This document shows positions 47,559 through 60,061 of a stretch of DNA of 64,000 nt, piece by piece; positions within the stretch are counted from its first letter, which is position 1; each line of letters opens with the position of its first letter. Both the position numbers and the translations under genes were made by a program. Source of the stretch: Kingdonia uniflora (lineage: Eukaryota; Streptophyta; Magnoliopsida; Ranunculales; Circaeasteraceae); the NCBI GenBank assembly GCA_014058105.1, contig JACGCM010002657.1, positions 1,116,001 through 1,180,000 of the forward strand, given 5' to 3'. A model generated the notes under the pieces. The model had not been told where the DNA came from. It made no database searches and saw only the letters and a program-made list of their open reading frames with translations.

Positions 47559-47573
47559 TTTTGGGTGGTAGAA
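47559..47573 (+). promoter_or_regulatory. Polypurine-like tract of element C
   Basis: TTTTGGGTGGTAGAA ends immediately before the TG of the LTR, in the same position as in element A. Confidence 0.6.
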
Positions 47574-47840
47574 TGTAATAACCCATTTTATTTTATGCTT
47601 CGAGCTTTTAGTGTATCATTACATCTTTGACGAGCATCGTAGTCATATTTATCTCGCATCATTTTCATGCCACACATCCTAGTATTATAGTAAATTGTAA
47701 TAAGTATTCTAAGTAGTTGTTATTCATGTGTTGTGTGGTAGGGTTCACATAAGGTATTATAAGTCTTATACATAATATAGCTATTACTTAAACTCTATTG
47801 TGGGAGAAAGAGTCTTAATGTGATTATGGCTGCCATCTTG

Positions 47841-47976
47841 GGCTGAAAACAGGGATTAGTTTATGAAATTAGGGTTGCCATTGTGTGTTGAAAATAAGGA
47901 TTAGTTGATGAGATTAGGGCAACCATTGTAGGCTGAAAATAGGGATTAGTTGATGAGACTAAGCCTGTTATCATGG
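47841..47976. repeat. 45-bp tandem repeat, three copies
   Basis: GGCTGAAAACAGGGATTAGT starts the first copy; diverged copies follow at about 47887 and 47932. Confidence 0.75.
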
Positions 47977-47999
47977 GGGAAAACTTACTTGTTTGATAA

Positions 48000-49255
48000 A
48001 ACCATATCAAATCGGGTTTTGTTAAATTAGGTTTCATGTTTGTTGTTCACTAGGCCAAACAATTGTTTGATAATGCTTTTAAATCAAGCTGCTAAACTAA
48101 TAAATAAAAGAACTCAAGAAATTTTCAAGAGATTACTAGGGGAAAACGGGAATTCACCGTAAATATATACTCAACGTAAATATAAGCATAAATTGCTCTT
48201 GAAAGAAATAATGATTTTGACCAAATATCAATTTACCATCTCCTAAGAAACAAATTTATTAAAATATATTAGATGAGAAATCATATGTGAAAATACGAAA
48301 CGTTAAAGCAAGCTAAATACGTTCCGCTGATCTTTAAGTCACAATCCAATGATAATAATAATTGTGCAACTAAAATCAACTACATTAACATTCATAAAAC
48401 TTGAGTCATAACAATTTGGTCATGATCCAATAATAAAATAGTTAACATAAAGATGGTTTGACGTTAAAAAAAAGAGAGCAATTTACGTTTAGTTGATCAC
48501 GATAAATATATATTGAATGCGGCTTCATCCTTTCCCCTAGAGGATGGTTTAGCTAGACATGAATCCTAAAATACAACATACTAGTAAAAAGAAAGACATG
48601 ATGATAATAGAAAAAAAACACTTTATTGATCAAATAAAGCTTGCAAAAAGGTCAATTGCTCCGAGGTTACAAACAAATTCAAGAACTTCAATCTCTTTGC
48701 TCTCTAAGCAATGCCCTCAAGCTCTCAAAATTGGATAATCATTCACGGTCAAGACCTCTTCTTTTATAGATAAATGAGAGGGTTACATGTTTAGTAAATG
48801 ATTATTTTCACCAAATCAAATATAATCAAATTCTAGAATTTATTCAGAAATATATATTCATTATCATAATCTGATTTTTTTTTATTAAATATCTTCTCCA
48901 AAATGTTTCCAAAATTTGAGCGAATATAAACCTGGCTGCTTGTCACATCTTCACAGCTGCTATTTTCTTGATGATTTTATTCTCAGTGAAATATTCATTA
49001 TACTTAATAAAATCTTCCTACTTATAATAAAACATCCTCAATATGTCAAATATTCTCTTGATTTTCTCTTGAGATTTATTTTCTATTGGAGATGCTTTGA
49101 GTTATAGCTTAGATAGGTGGCCTAATTGTATCTTGATTTGTTCTCTTGATAAGTTCATATACTTTACCTAGCTGCTTTCATAAAGATCTAGGTACTTAGT
49201 TGTATCTTACGTTTTAGTTAGAGGAAAATTCATTGAATTGTATTGGCCTAATTTA
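48000..49255 (-). repeat. Probable LTR insertion inside the element C LTR
   Basis: This interval has no counterpart in the A and B LTRs. Its minus strand carries ATCTATAAAAGAAGAGG (near 48760), a TATA-like context similar to the Athila-type LTRs here. Termini and duplication were not resolved. Confidence 0.3.
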
Positions 49256-51204
49256 TTTAAAGCCTCGTTGTTATGAGATTACCATCTTGGAGTTGATGAA
49301 CAATAGGTGTTCGATTCCCTGAGAAGTTAGGGTTTTGATATTATCAATAGGTGAGTTACCTTCTTATTCACCCTTATCTCTAATCATTCTAAGTAATGAC
49401 TACTATTTTCTTTAGCATACTCATTGATGCCGACTTCCTTAGGTTATTGATACTTTTGACCTTTTAGAATAAGATATTAAGCTGAATATCTGGAGTGGCT
49501 TTTATTAAAGGTTTGGGTGATCTAGTAGTTTTGTGTGTCGTTTATTATTATAAAGACCAGTTCTTAGGTGTGTGCTGGCGGGTTATCATCTTTTCTAGCT
49601 AATCTTTGAGCATTATATAAGGTGAGTTCTTCCTTCATGTTAAATTCCTTTACTAGTTTAATTGATCTTAGTTATGAGTGATGTTCATAAATAGACACGT
49701 TATATATGATCTAGTATATAGTTAGATTTGCATTCTTTTAGTGTAGTTCGATAAATATTTGTTAGATAAATTAGTTGTCTCTTTAACTTAGTTACTATCT
49801 CTAGGTGACACGTGGCTTGGCCGCTAGTTGACTTGATTGTCTTTGGACTTTGAGAATTGGTTAGAAGCTATTATGCTTGTTCTCATGGCTTTGACCTTGA
49901 ACACTAATGGTATAGTTACTTCTAACTTATTCTAAGTAGTAGTTCATTTCAGTTTGTCATAACCAAAGATACTCAGAGTTAGTATTTCTCATTTGTTATT
50001 TAGGAAGTTGTGCATGAGTGGTGTTCTCGTGGCTTTGTCCTTGAATACTGAGTTTATCTTTTAGAGACTAATGTTGTTTAGATGATGTGACTAGTGAGTC
50101 ACTGTCCATCTACATAGTCATTGTCCATCTATATTAGAATTGTTTACCATTCTTTCAGACAAGTGGTTTATCTTGTGTGTACTAGCCATGTTAGTGGCAG
50201 TTGTATTTTGATCTAATAGATCTATTTACGTTAAAAGGTTATATGGAAATTCTTTTAAAACTTAATAAGTTCAAATACATGAACCAAATTTAAATCGGCT
50301 AACCCCCGATAGGTTACTAGGATTCCTAGCTTGGGTTAAAATAGTAAGTGAGTTTGGGCAAGTTACTATAATACCTATGGTACCCATCCTGGAGTATGGT
50401 ATGGTATGGGCCAGCTCTCCTTTGGTACACACCATAGCCTCCATGAGGTTGAAATTCTTTGGAATAAGAATAGAATGAGGACAACTAGGCTCCTTATGTT
50501 GAAACACCCGGAATACTTTGATCAAGTTAAATATCCTTAGCTTGGTCGAGCTTGAAAAAAATTGAACACCTTATATCCATTAATGTCATCATTGATCAAT
50601 CAAATATTTATAGGATCAAGTTCATCGGTCTAATGTCATTAATCATACAACATTAGGGCATTAGTAGAGTCGTATCATTTTCTCTTAGTTAATTAATTTT
50701 TACTTAGTAATAGCGTACTTTAAGCATACCTCATCACGTTTATCTTTTCCTCTTCATTATAGCATCAACTTTATTCATGTAGTTATTTTGCCTTGTTGGG
50801 TTATAGTAGGCCGTGGTTTGCTCATTCTCGCATTTTATAACATTTTAGAGACGGAGTAGTTGTGTGGAGTTGTAGAGAGCTATAGCTAGGTTAGGAGTTT
50901 AGCCTTACGACTACAGTTAGTCCGTAGTTATTATTCTTTAATTTATGATATCAGTCTTGTTAAACTCCTTTCATTTCTTGTTGTTTTATGTTCTTAAGGT
51001 ATCTTTTTCTATTCATTTTTAATATTTATCTTTCGCTTTCGCTTTTAATTTCCTTTTATAACTCTGATGAATTGTTATAGTGAATGACTGAGCTATTTCT
51101 TTTAGCATGGTTATTTGTGGGGTGAATCTTTAAATTTCTTGACCTATACATTCAGAATGATATTCGTTAAATATATTTTAATTATTAAAATTAAAGGTGT
51201 GACA

Positions 51205-52928
51205 TATTGACTAGAGTACTACTGCTTATGCTTCCAATACGATGCAGGGATTCCTTACTATAATGACGTGTTTTCTAGAAGATCAATTTTTGCCAATACT
51301 TTTCGTAAAGGTGTAATAACCTAAAGTAAAATTTTACGTAGAAAACTCAGTAAAGGCCAATAAAAATCACGACCTCAAGGAGGGTTTTGATGTAAAATTT
51401 AATATACTGTTAGTTATTACAAGTTTTTGAGTGACTATCAGGTAAGAAAGTAAAAGTAGTAGTGTTGCGGATCTGAATAATCTATTCTTTGCCTGTATTT
51501 ATAGTAAATTCATGTAGTTTACAAAAAGAAAGAAAAAGTCTTCTATTTCGGGGGTAGTGGGTGAACTTCACAAATTTCTAACAGCTCTTTCTTGATCAGG
51601 CACAATGACTATTTTTGGTAGATCGAGAACTTGTGGTAACTTCTCGAATACTATCTGTCTTTAACTATATAATGCTGACTGTCTTCGACTAAGTAATGCT
51701 GACTGCCTTCGACTATCTTATGTCGGCTGATCCTTGCCGAATCTGGGAAATATGCTACTATAATCACTCCATTCTCGACATAAGTAGTTGTGGTTGTGTT
51801 GTGATGAAGTCGGAATTCAAATGGTTTGCCAAATATTTTTAAAAGTCTGCCTGTTGTCATTTCTGAGGTCAAAGTGAAGTGAATTTGGTCATGTCATTTC
51901 GGAGGAGCAATTAATGAGGGACATTGGACCTAGAAAATTTAAGTGGGCTATATAAATAGATGGTGTTAAGAAAGGTTTGGTGGTGGTGGATTGTAAGGAA
52001 GCCTCCCAAGTGTGGGGTTGCGAGTTGCCTGAGGAAGAAGATATCATTTGTAAAGACAAAGCTGTGGTAAGATGTTTTGTAAAGTATTATCTTTTCAGTC
52101 TAGCAATTGATGTTATCAAGGTAGGGGGACTTGGGGGAGGTAGAGTCAGATTGTGTATTCACGTGGGGTATCTGTTTAGGTTGGTTTTAGTTGCTGTTGG
52201 TGGAGGTTTGGAGGCTGGCCACAGTGTTGGGGCATGTGGTACTATTGATATTAAAGATAAGGATGTGAAGGCTGGTTGGACGTCCAAGGATCTTGTTAAA
52301 TGAAGGAGGCTTTCGGCAATTTTCTGCTGCCATATACTTGGAGGAGCAGCGCTATTTAGAAGTTCCCTAACCTGGGTTTATTAGGATATCATTGCCACAA
52401 CTGCCAGAGCTAATGCCAGATTCTGGTGAAAAGAAGCAATAATATCTGATTCTGGTAAAAAGAAGCAATAATGTCAGATTCTGGTGAAAAGATGCGCAGA
52501 GTAGCTAGTCTTTGAGGTCGAATGTAAAGAGAGCAGTGTAATTATCCGTAATGTAATCGATGGAGTGAGTTATCGAATGTAATATGTAACAGTTAATTCA
52601 ATGAATAAACTTTGTTTTTAACGTGTTGTTAAATAAACATTTTAAACGAAGTAGAATGATGGCGAAGTAAAATGTGTGTTGTGTAAGATTTTGAGTATAT
52701 TATATCTCAAAGTATAATTTATTGTTTGGGGTAAAGAACGGATTACAAGGTTAATTGATTTGACTATTGAAATTGTAAAGTTCCAAGGAGAAATAAATGT
52801 TTGTTGTATTGACTTGGAAAGTGTAGGACTATAAGTATCTCCTGAATGTATTGAATTTGAGGGTTGTGTTTGAAGAAATGGTGAAGACTAGATCTCAAGT
52901 ATGAAATGAGGTGTTCATCCGTGTTTAA
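51205..52928 (+). other. Transcription-unit-like region with no clear ORF
   Basis: GCTATATAAATAG at about 51945-51957 is a good TATA box, and AATAAA near 52604 could be a poly(A) signal, so this may be an LTR or leader of the transposon-type unit downstream. ORFs (51977-52303) have no recognised motif. A 24-bp tandem pair lies at 51670-51716. Confidence 0.35.
52411..52497. repeat. 29-bp tandem repeat, three copies
   Basis: TAATGCCAGATTCTGGTGAA begins the first unit, with copies starting at 52440 and 52469 carrying a few substitutions. Confidence 0.9.
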
Positions 52929-53171
52929 GTGAAGTATTGGGAATTGTATAAATGGTACTTCGAAAACTGGTGCATTAACTATCAGATGGAGGAGCCTGCT
53001 GAGCCAGAGTATGACGGAATGAGCGAGGCAGAGGCAAAAGATGTTGAAGTGGACTTTCAGTTTCATTGCCAACTTAAATTTTGCAGTCCTCCGGAACGTG
53101 TGAGTTATATGTATACTCGCATGAAGATGTTGATTAGAAAAGAAGATGCTGCTGCTGTTAGGAGTGTGTGA
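52929..53171 (+). pseudogene. ORF of unknown function, acidic
   Basis: An 80-codon frame with [20 protein letters not shown] and [18 protein letters not shown] segments. Composition looks coding, and it sits upstream of two further transposon-type ORFs on the same strand. The family is not recognised. Confidence 0.3.
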
Positions 53172-53454
53172 ATTGAATTTTTAGAAGTAGTAAATGTAAT
53201 GGTCGAATTGTGTTTAAAAATGAAATGATAATAGAATTCGATGTTAGAATGTAGTCGTCGATGTTTTGTTATGTTAAATTGTCATCGAATATATTTTGGA
53301 CTTAGTAAAATTGTGGAATATAGTAATGTGTTACTTGTTGTATTTGTAATGTCAAATGAATTTTTGAAAATTGATCGGATTGATAAAAATTTTCCATATA
53401 TAGATGGATTTGTAAATAAGGTAAAAATGTGCGGTGGTAGTGAGAGGATTAAAC

Positions 53455-53868
53455 ATGGCGAGGTGTGGTCCTGTAGGTGAAATTTGGAAATATAAGGAAG
53501 ATGATGTACATCATCTTTGTGACAAGATAAGTTGTACTTTGTTAAGTACAAATATGTCAGAAAAAATTCTTCAAGATATCGAAGGATTGGAGCAACAATA
53601 TAGGGATTTACTGGTTTAGAGAAGGCGAAGAGTCAAAGACTTCAAGAAAAGACGTTTAAGGCACTATGCTCGATTACTCAAACAGTCACGAAGCGGTGCA
53701 ATGAATAGTCGTGTGGGGTCTATAAATAGATCAGAGGTGGGCAACTGTTCATATTATTTATGTTCATCATTGGATTCGTTATCAACAATTGGGAAGGAGG
53801 AGATAAGTGTTTTGATTGAGAGAGCAAAGCGGGTGAAACAAATGGATACCGATGCAACGCGAATATAA
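53455..53868 (+). pseudogene. 138-codon frame with one internal amber codon
   Basis: ATG at 53455 opens a frame that is continuous to TAA at 53866-53868 except for one TAG at 53617-53619. It contains DVHHLCDKISCTLLSTNMSE and a very basic RRRRVKDFKKRRLRHYARLL segment just after the TAG. A single C-to-T change of a Gln codon would explain the stop. It lies before the transposon-protein relic and may belong to the same element. No family was recognised. Confidence 0.35.
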
Positions 53869-54595
53869 GGTTAGTAACTTTGTTAATTGTGTATGTTTCT
53901 TGATTGATTGTTTATAAGTATTGGTAGATGTAGGTATGTGTAGTATATTGGTAGAAGGAATTTCTTTTAAGGTTAGATGGATTGGTAGTTATTTAAGATG
54001 CGACTATGTTAGGGTTTGGATGACAGAGGTTGAATGGTGATTGTTAATTGTGTTCATTCAAAGACAATAGTGTCATAACTATTTATAAAAGTGTTTAGGT
54101 GAGAGAGATGCGAGGAATTGGTGGTGAGGAGTGGAGAAAGAGATTGGTTGGTGTCGCGGTGAGTAAGGCGCGACTATAGGGAATTTGTTTAGATTTCAGC
54201 GATATTATCAGAAATGATGTTTGGCCAGATTTTATACCGGAGGAGGTGATATCCCATAAATTTTTAAGTGTAGTGATTTTGGTGGGAAACAGTCGAAGTT
54301 TACTTCGAGAACTCTTGAGATTTATGAATATCGACATATGTGACAATTAATAATGTAATCGATGTTGTTAAGACTTAATGATTAAATAGTGAAATTGTAT
54401 CGAGAACTGACTGTAGTAAGTATAACTGACAGTAATAATAGTAGCAGATAGTAATGTGAGAATAATATGTTGGAGGTTAAACTCAACTACTTATGCGAAT
54501 ATGAACATATGAACATATATATATATATATATATCAAATATGATAGATACTAATTGCTTTATTTAAAATGAAATCTAATTTTTAGGTTCTTAAAA
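53869..54595. other. Non-coding stretch with (AT)n microsatellite at 54513-54536
   Basis: Possible intron or spacer between two relic ORFs. An ATATATATATATATATATAT run lies shortly before the next ORF. No gene was recognised. Confidence 0.4.
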
Positions 54596-55604
54596 ATGGC
54601 TGAACCAAGTCAAATCTCTGATAAAGATATATACGAAAACCTTCATGATGTAGAGCCCCTGAAGATCGATGTAACTACCTATGCGCAAGAGTTGGGAGGT
54701 AGATATAGGGTGGGGTCGAGTAGTATAGGTTTAACTAGTTTTAACCAATTTAGAGTTTTACCTAGGATTGCCGAATTGTTTGATGAGGAGGCTACCGAGA
54801 TAGATGTGGAACACAAGCCACAGGCTAGTAATCGAGAAGGTAGCGGGGGTGGGGAGGACGATGTGGAGGAAGGTGAGGAAGCTTGTTATGGAGAGGGTCC
54901 GGAGACGAAGGAAATACTAAGTTTTAAGAAGAAGTATGATATTCTTGGAGATAATAGGTTAGAGGAGTATCAATATGATATGAATGACCAGGAAATACCC
55001 TTGGGCGGGATTCTCGTGCATCGAGAACAAATTAAGAAGGGGTTGAAGCTTCCCCTTCGAGTTGTCTAGTAAAAGTTAATGAACTTCTTTGATGTAGCAC
55101 CAGGTCAGTTCAATCCAAATGTATATGACCTGTTTCGGCTATGTGGGGCGATAAATGGTCGACTTAAGTCAAGGGGGAAAGAGTTGATCATTGTTGATAA
55201 TTTATGTGTGCACTACACACTTAAGATGACCCTGAAGAAAGTAGCCTATCGCACTTAGCAAGGTTTTTGAAAAGACCGTTGTTCTATGACATGGTGTTAA
55301 CAAGTGGGCGATACAGCGATAAACTTTTACTTGTGTCTGGGAACTTTGAGTTCGACAAGAATAACCCTGGAGAGCCCTTAAAGAGAAAGACTTTTTCACT
55401 AATGTTTGTGGTTAGGTAACTTAAATGTCGATATTTGAAATATTGAATGTAATGTGAATTGTTTGTAACTGTATTTCGTTTATATGCAGCTTTAAAGGAG
55501 GTCGATTGGAAGTCAAATGTAAAAGAAGAATTGTACAAGGTCAGGAAGGGTTTCTTTGGTAGGATCGGCAATCTTGTTATCGACCAAGATCGTGTGAGTA
55601 CCCT
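54596..55604 (+). pseudogene. Transposon-associated protein gene, broken and cut by element B
   Basis: ATG at 54596 opens a 157-codon acidic frame (MAEPSQISDKDIYENL, a Gly/Glu/Asp-rich linker, then GILVHREQIKKGLKLPLRVV). After a TAG at 55067-55069 the frame continues as [20 protein letters not shown]. The 'G-L-x-x-P-L ... PGQ-x-x-P-N' pattern is that of the putative gypsy-type transposon domain in plant retroelement proteins. After a further frameshift near 55255 the frame reads [19 protein letters not shown] to a possible GTAACT donor at 55415. An open piece at 55489-55604 ([20 protein letters not shown]) runs straight into the LTR of element B. Function is unknown. Confidence 0.5.
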
Positions 55605-58117
55605 TGTTATGCCTCAAATTACAATAATTAGAGCATATCTAAAACCATGCCATCTAGAGCATCCAGGTCGGGGAATCCAAAGATTCTCCCCCATAAATAA
55701 CCTTGATAATAGGAAATAACTCAATCATTCAATATAGCAAAATCATCAGAGTAAAAAGAATAAAGTGGAAGCAATAGATATACATATATATCAAACTGAA
55801 ATATCAATACAATATCTCGATAATGTACAGCCTTAAAAACTAAAATCTCATACAAAAAATACTAAAACCATAACGGATCTGTAACTGCAAATTAGATCCA
55901 ACACACCTGAAACCCTCTGCAAACCAGCAACTACCCTGCCTCTGAAAGGGGGAAAAAGCAAGAGTGAACAAAACCACGGCTCACTAATAACCCAACAATG
56001 CTAAAATAACTTATTAATAAAACTTATGCAGAGAAAAAGGAAGAGGTGAATGAGATAAAGATGTTTAAAAGATACAGTAATATATAAGTAGGGAAAATAA
56101 AGGAATAGAGATAAGAGAGGGATAAATATTATATAATGATGTGATGCGATGATGTGATGATCTGATGTGATATGGTGTGATATAATATGATATGATTATA
56201 GAATTGTCCTAATGTGGATGCTTATGATGTGATAAAGTCAAGGAACTTGACCTTATAAAAAGTATATTGGGCTGATCAACTGCTAATGCATAATAACCTT
56301 AACGAGATCCCAGTTGGATACAATGGGTTCGATTAGTAGCAAGCTCGACCAAGCTTAGGATTTATCACTTGATCAGAGTGTTACGAGCTTTGCAACCTAC
56401 GGAGTCAACGTCTAAACTTTATTTTACTAATTCTAAGGGATTTCAATCTCACAGAGGATAAGACGGGTACCAAAAGAAACTATCTCATACCATCCCACAC
56501 ACCCAGACGGGTAATAGATATAATAGTATCCAGCCCAAACTTCATCTACTTATTTTAACCCGATGTAGGAAACCTAAATCCTATCGAGGGTCAGCTGATA
56601 TAGAGCTTTGTTATGTATCCGACCCCGTTAAGTTAATAGAATATAAAAACCCATACAGCAAACAGATCCCAAGGATCGAACCACAACAGCCGTCACACGA
56701 CCGACACACACATAAGATAACCACCTGCCTCAGAGGATGGCAAACAATCCTAACACAATGGCCCCAATATGGCCAGCACACACATATGATAACCACCTGC
56801 CTCAAAGGATGACAAACAATCCTAACATAGATGAACAGTGACCACCAGTCACAATATCCAACAATATCAATCTCTACAACATTGAAACACAGTATTCATG
56901 GGCAAGGCCACGAGAATACCACCCAAATGCACAACTTCCTAAAGAACAAAGAGAACACCACTCTACATGCTCAACGAATGGGAAAAGATGCACTGAAACA
57001 ACAACTATAGAAGAATATAATTTAGACTATAACTATATTACAAACACCTCTCTGTCCAGAGTAACACCCTAAATCAACATTGATTAAATTAGTAAAGGAA
57101 TTTAACACAGAAGGGAAACTTGCTTGATAAAGACAAATCCATAATCAACACAACATCTCGACCTCAACACCACATACCAACAAAACCAACCCAATACCTG
57201 CAACAAACACAACTCCACAATCGCAAACCCTAAAACACAAAGGATTCAAACCAAAGCCAAAATTGAATCGACAATAAGGAAAGGAATAGGGAAATTACTC
57301 ACCGAAGGAATGACGAAGATCAACCTCAACAATCGAATCACAACTCGCTACGGAACGAGAGAGAAGCAATGGATTCCAATTAGAAGAGTGAGTGAGAGAG
57401 AGAGGGTGATGAATGAGAGAGAGAGAAATGAAATAAAATGGGAAATAAAACCCTAAAACCAACACTCATCTCGAGGAAGGGATCATCGGCCATGAATCGC
57501 AAGAGAATGCCCAAACTGGTCATCAAAACGCGCCTCTATTGGAACAAAATGTTTTTTTATTCGAACAAAACAAAGCAGGTAGAAGTCTATTCGAACAAGA
57601 AAGGGCTTGTTCGAACAAAACCAAACATAAAGAAATATATTCGAACAGGAAAAGTGTTGTTCGAATAAAATGAAGCAGATAGAAATCTATTCGAACAGGA
57701 ACAAGTCTGTTCAAAACAAAGCAGATTGAAACTTATTCGAACAAGAACATGTCTGCTCGAATACAGCAAGTAAAAACTCAGAAAACTCTGAAAACCAAAA
57801 AGATTTCCTCGAGCAAAAATAGACGAGAACTTAGGAAATTCTCAGATCCGTCCCGGATCACGCACCACATAACAACCTGCACAACAAACACCTCCACCAA
57901 GCCAACCACAGGCTCCCAAAACCTCAACACAACCTCCTCCGCCCAATAACCACCGAAACCATCGAAACACAAAAAATGAAGAAAAAACACAAAACCCTGA
58001 TAAGTACAATAAGATGCAGATGCATGATGAACGGTGATGCATATGGATGCATGATGCATAATGAATAAAATAAAATGATAATAGATAAATAATAATAAAA
58101 AAATCTGGGACACTGCA
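55605..58117 (-). repeat. 3' LTR of element B
   Basis: On the plus strand it starts TGTTATGCC and ends GGGACACTGCA. It is 2513 bp and aligns from its left end with 62918-64000. It has a GATGTGATATG-type microsatellite (56137-56190), GA runs near 57397 and the TTCGAAC array at 57540-57780. Confidence 0.85.
57540..57780. repeat. TTCGAA palindrome array in the element B LTR
   Basis: At least eight TATTCGAACA or GTTCGAACA units are spaced 15-40 bp apart. The core TTCGAA is shared with the element A array, but the flanks differ (AACA instead of ACGA). Confidence 0.8.
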
Positions 58118-58130
58118 TTCTACCCTCGTA
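58118..58130 (-). promoter_or_regulatory. Polypurine tract of element B
   Basis: The minus strand reads ACGAGGGTAGAA immediately before the 3' LTR, matching the tract of element A. Confidence 0.75.
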
Positions 58131-58139
58131 AAAAGAAAT

Positions 58140-59456
58140 CTCGCCCCGAAATTTAAAATACCTCAACAAGAGAACAAGTGCGGATATCGATCTCTCACAT
58201 TCGCCTCTAACGTCCATGAAGCCTCACTAGGATGATGGTGATTCCCACTGAACCTTCACAAAAGTAATAACCTAACTGCGCAGAACCTTATCCTCTCGAT
58301 CCAAAATACACACTGGATGCTCCACATACGAGGAATCTTTCGAAATCTCTAAGGGCTCCCAATCAATCAGATGAGTAGGATCCCGCTCATACTTCCTCAG
58401 CATAGAAACATGAAACGCATTATGAACTCGATCCAGCCGTGGCAGCAATGCAAAACGGTAACCCAAATCTCCAACTCTAACAAGAATCTCAAAAGGTCCA
58501 ATGAATCTCGGAGCCAATTTCCCTTTCTTACTAAAACTTATCACGCCATTCATCGGAGAAACCTTCAGTAAAACGTGATCACCAATCTCAAACTCTAATG
58601 GCCTCCTGCAAATGTCGACATAACTCTTTTGTCGAATCTATGTTGTACGTAACCGATCTCTAGCAATAGAAATAGTCTTCGTGGCTCACGAACCGAATCT
58701 GGCCCCAGTAAACTCTGCGCACCAACCTCGGCCCAACTCAGTGGTGATCTGCAAGGTCTACCATACAAAGCCTCATAAGGTCTCATCCCAATGCTCGTCT
58801 GGAAGCTGTATTATATGCAAACTCTTCCCACGGTAAATGATCATCCCAACTGCCCTTGAAGTCCAAAACACAAGCCCGAAGTTTGTCCTCAAGAATCTGG
58901 TTAACTCTCTCCGTCTGACCATCGATCTGAGGGTGAAATGTTGTGCTAAAATCCAGTCTATTGTCCATCGCTCGCTAAAATATCTTCAAAAATTTGCCGG
59001 CAAACCTAGCATATCAATCAAACACTATAGACACAGGTACTCTATGCAATCGCACTATCTCTTTCACATACAACCTGCTCAAATCCTCAAGGGCCAAAGT
59101 CTTGCGAACTGGATTAAAATGAGCTGACTTGGTCAATCGGTCAGCAATTACCCAAATCGAATCATGATTTATCTTTGTCCTCGGTAATCTTGAAATGAAA
59201 TCCATAGTCACATATTCCCACTTCCACTCTAGAATTTGTAAAGGTTTAATTTACCCCGCTGGTTTCTGTGCCCGACTTTCACCTGCTGATATGTAAGATA
59301 CTTTGAAACGAACTCTGCTATATCTCGCTTCATGTTGTTCCACCAATAATGCCTCTTCAAGTTCTGGTATATCTTTGTACTGCTTGGATGAATAGTAAAC
59401 CTAGATCCACGAGCCTCACTCATAATCTCGCGCTTTAATACTTCTAAATCTGGCAT
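58140..59456 (-). pseudogene. Integrase relic of element B
   Basis: The N-terminal zinc region (59456-59229) has HPSSTKIYQNLKRHYWWNNM, but the CxxC pair of the family reads YLTYQQVK, so both Cys are Tyr. The core is split over 59211-59014 (TMDFISRLP, first Asp) and 58968-58783 (FHPQIDGQTERVNQ with the Glu). The C-terminal frame 58553-58272 has KKGKLAPRFIGPFEIL and the VHNAFHVSMLRKY motif. Frameshifts separate the pieces. It cannot integrate DNA. Confidence 0.78.
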
Positions 59457-60061
59457 ACATAATCTCCCCCTGTATCTGATACTACTATTTGAACTAACTG
59501 TCCAATCGGGTCTGCTATCATCTGAAGCCCAAAACTGTAACTTTGCATCCTGCTGCTAAACTTTCACAATCCGAGAAATCAAAGAAGGTTGAACTCTCAA
59601 ATTATCAATAAAACCACTGGTACCTTGTGATAATAAGCTTAGCCCTGAATCTGCTATATCATGAAGTAACAACCATTCGCGAATCATAAGACAAGCAAGA
59701 AATCCCCAAGGCAAGCTGCTCAAAGCATCAGCCACCATATTTGCCTTCCCTGGGTAATACTGCAAGTCAACATCATAATCTTTCAGGAACTCCATCCATC
59801 TGCACTGCCTCATATTCAACTCTTTCTGAGAGAAAAGGTATCTCATACTCTTATGATCCGAAAAGAGCTCAAACCTCTCCCCGTAAAGATAATTTGCCAA
59901 ATCTTTAAAGCAAACACCACGGCTGCCAACTCAAGGTCATGAGTAGGATAGTTCCTCTCATGCACCTTAAGTTGTCAAGAAGCATAAGCAACAACCTTTC
60001 CTTCTTGTATCAATTCACAATCAAGTCCGTTGAGTGACGCATCGCTGTAAACCATATATTT
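59457..60061 (-). pseudogene. RNase H relic of element B
   Basis: A frame at 59900-59556 shows [20 protein letters not shown], a [15 protein letters not shown] motif and downstream linker sequence. The first part (about 60060-59900) is in other frames with stops. Order and similarity to element A are clear. Confidence 0.7.

Larger units (their letters stand above)
47574..51204 (+). repeat. 3' LTR of element C, enlarged by an insertion
   Basis: It starts TGTAATAACCC and ends AAAGGTGTGACA. The second half (about 49270-51204) aligns with element A LTRs: CGGCTAACCCCCGATAGG, CCTCCATGAGGTTGAAATTC, AGTGAATGACTGAGC. At 3.6 kb it is about 1 kb longer than the A and B LTRs, explained by foreign sequence at about 48000-49255. 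Confidence 0.65.

Noticed and set aside
51977..52303. 108-codon plus-strand ORF after a TATA box
   Set aside because: It has no recognised motif and low-complexity Gly/Val composition; it could be leader sequence, so it was not called as a gene.
57778..58217. Minus-strand ORFs of 66 to 111 codons rich in Phe and aromatic residues
   Set aside because: They lie in the start of the element B LTR, and similar frames occur in element A LTRs from T-rich sequence.
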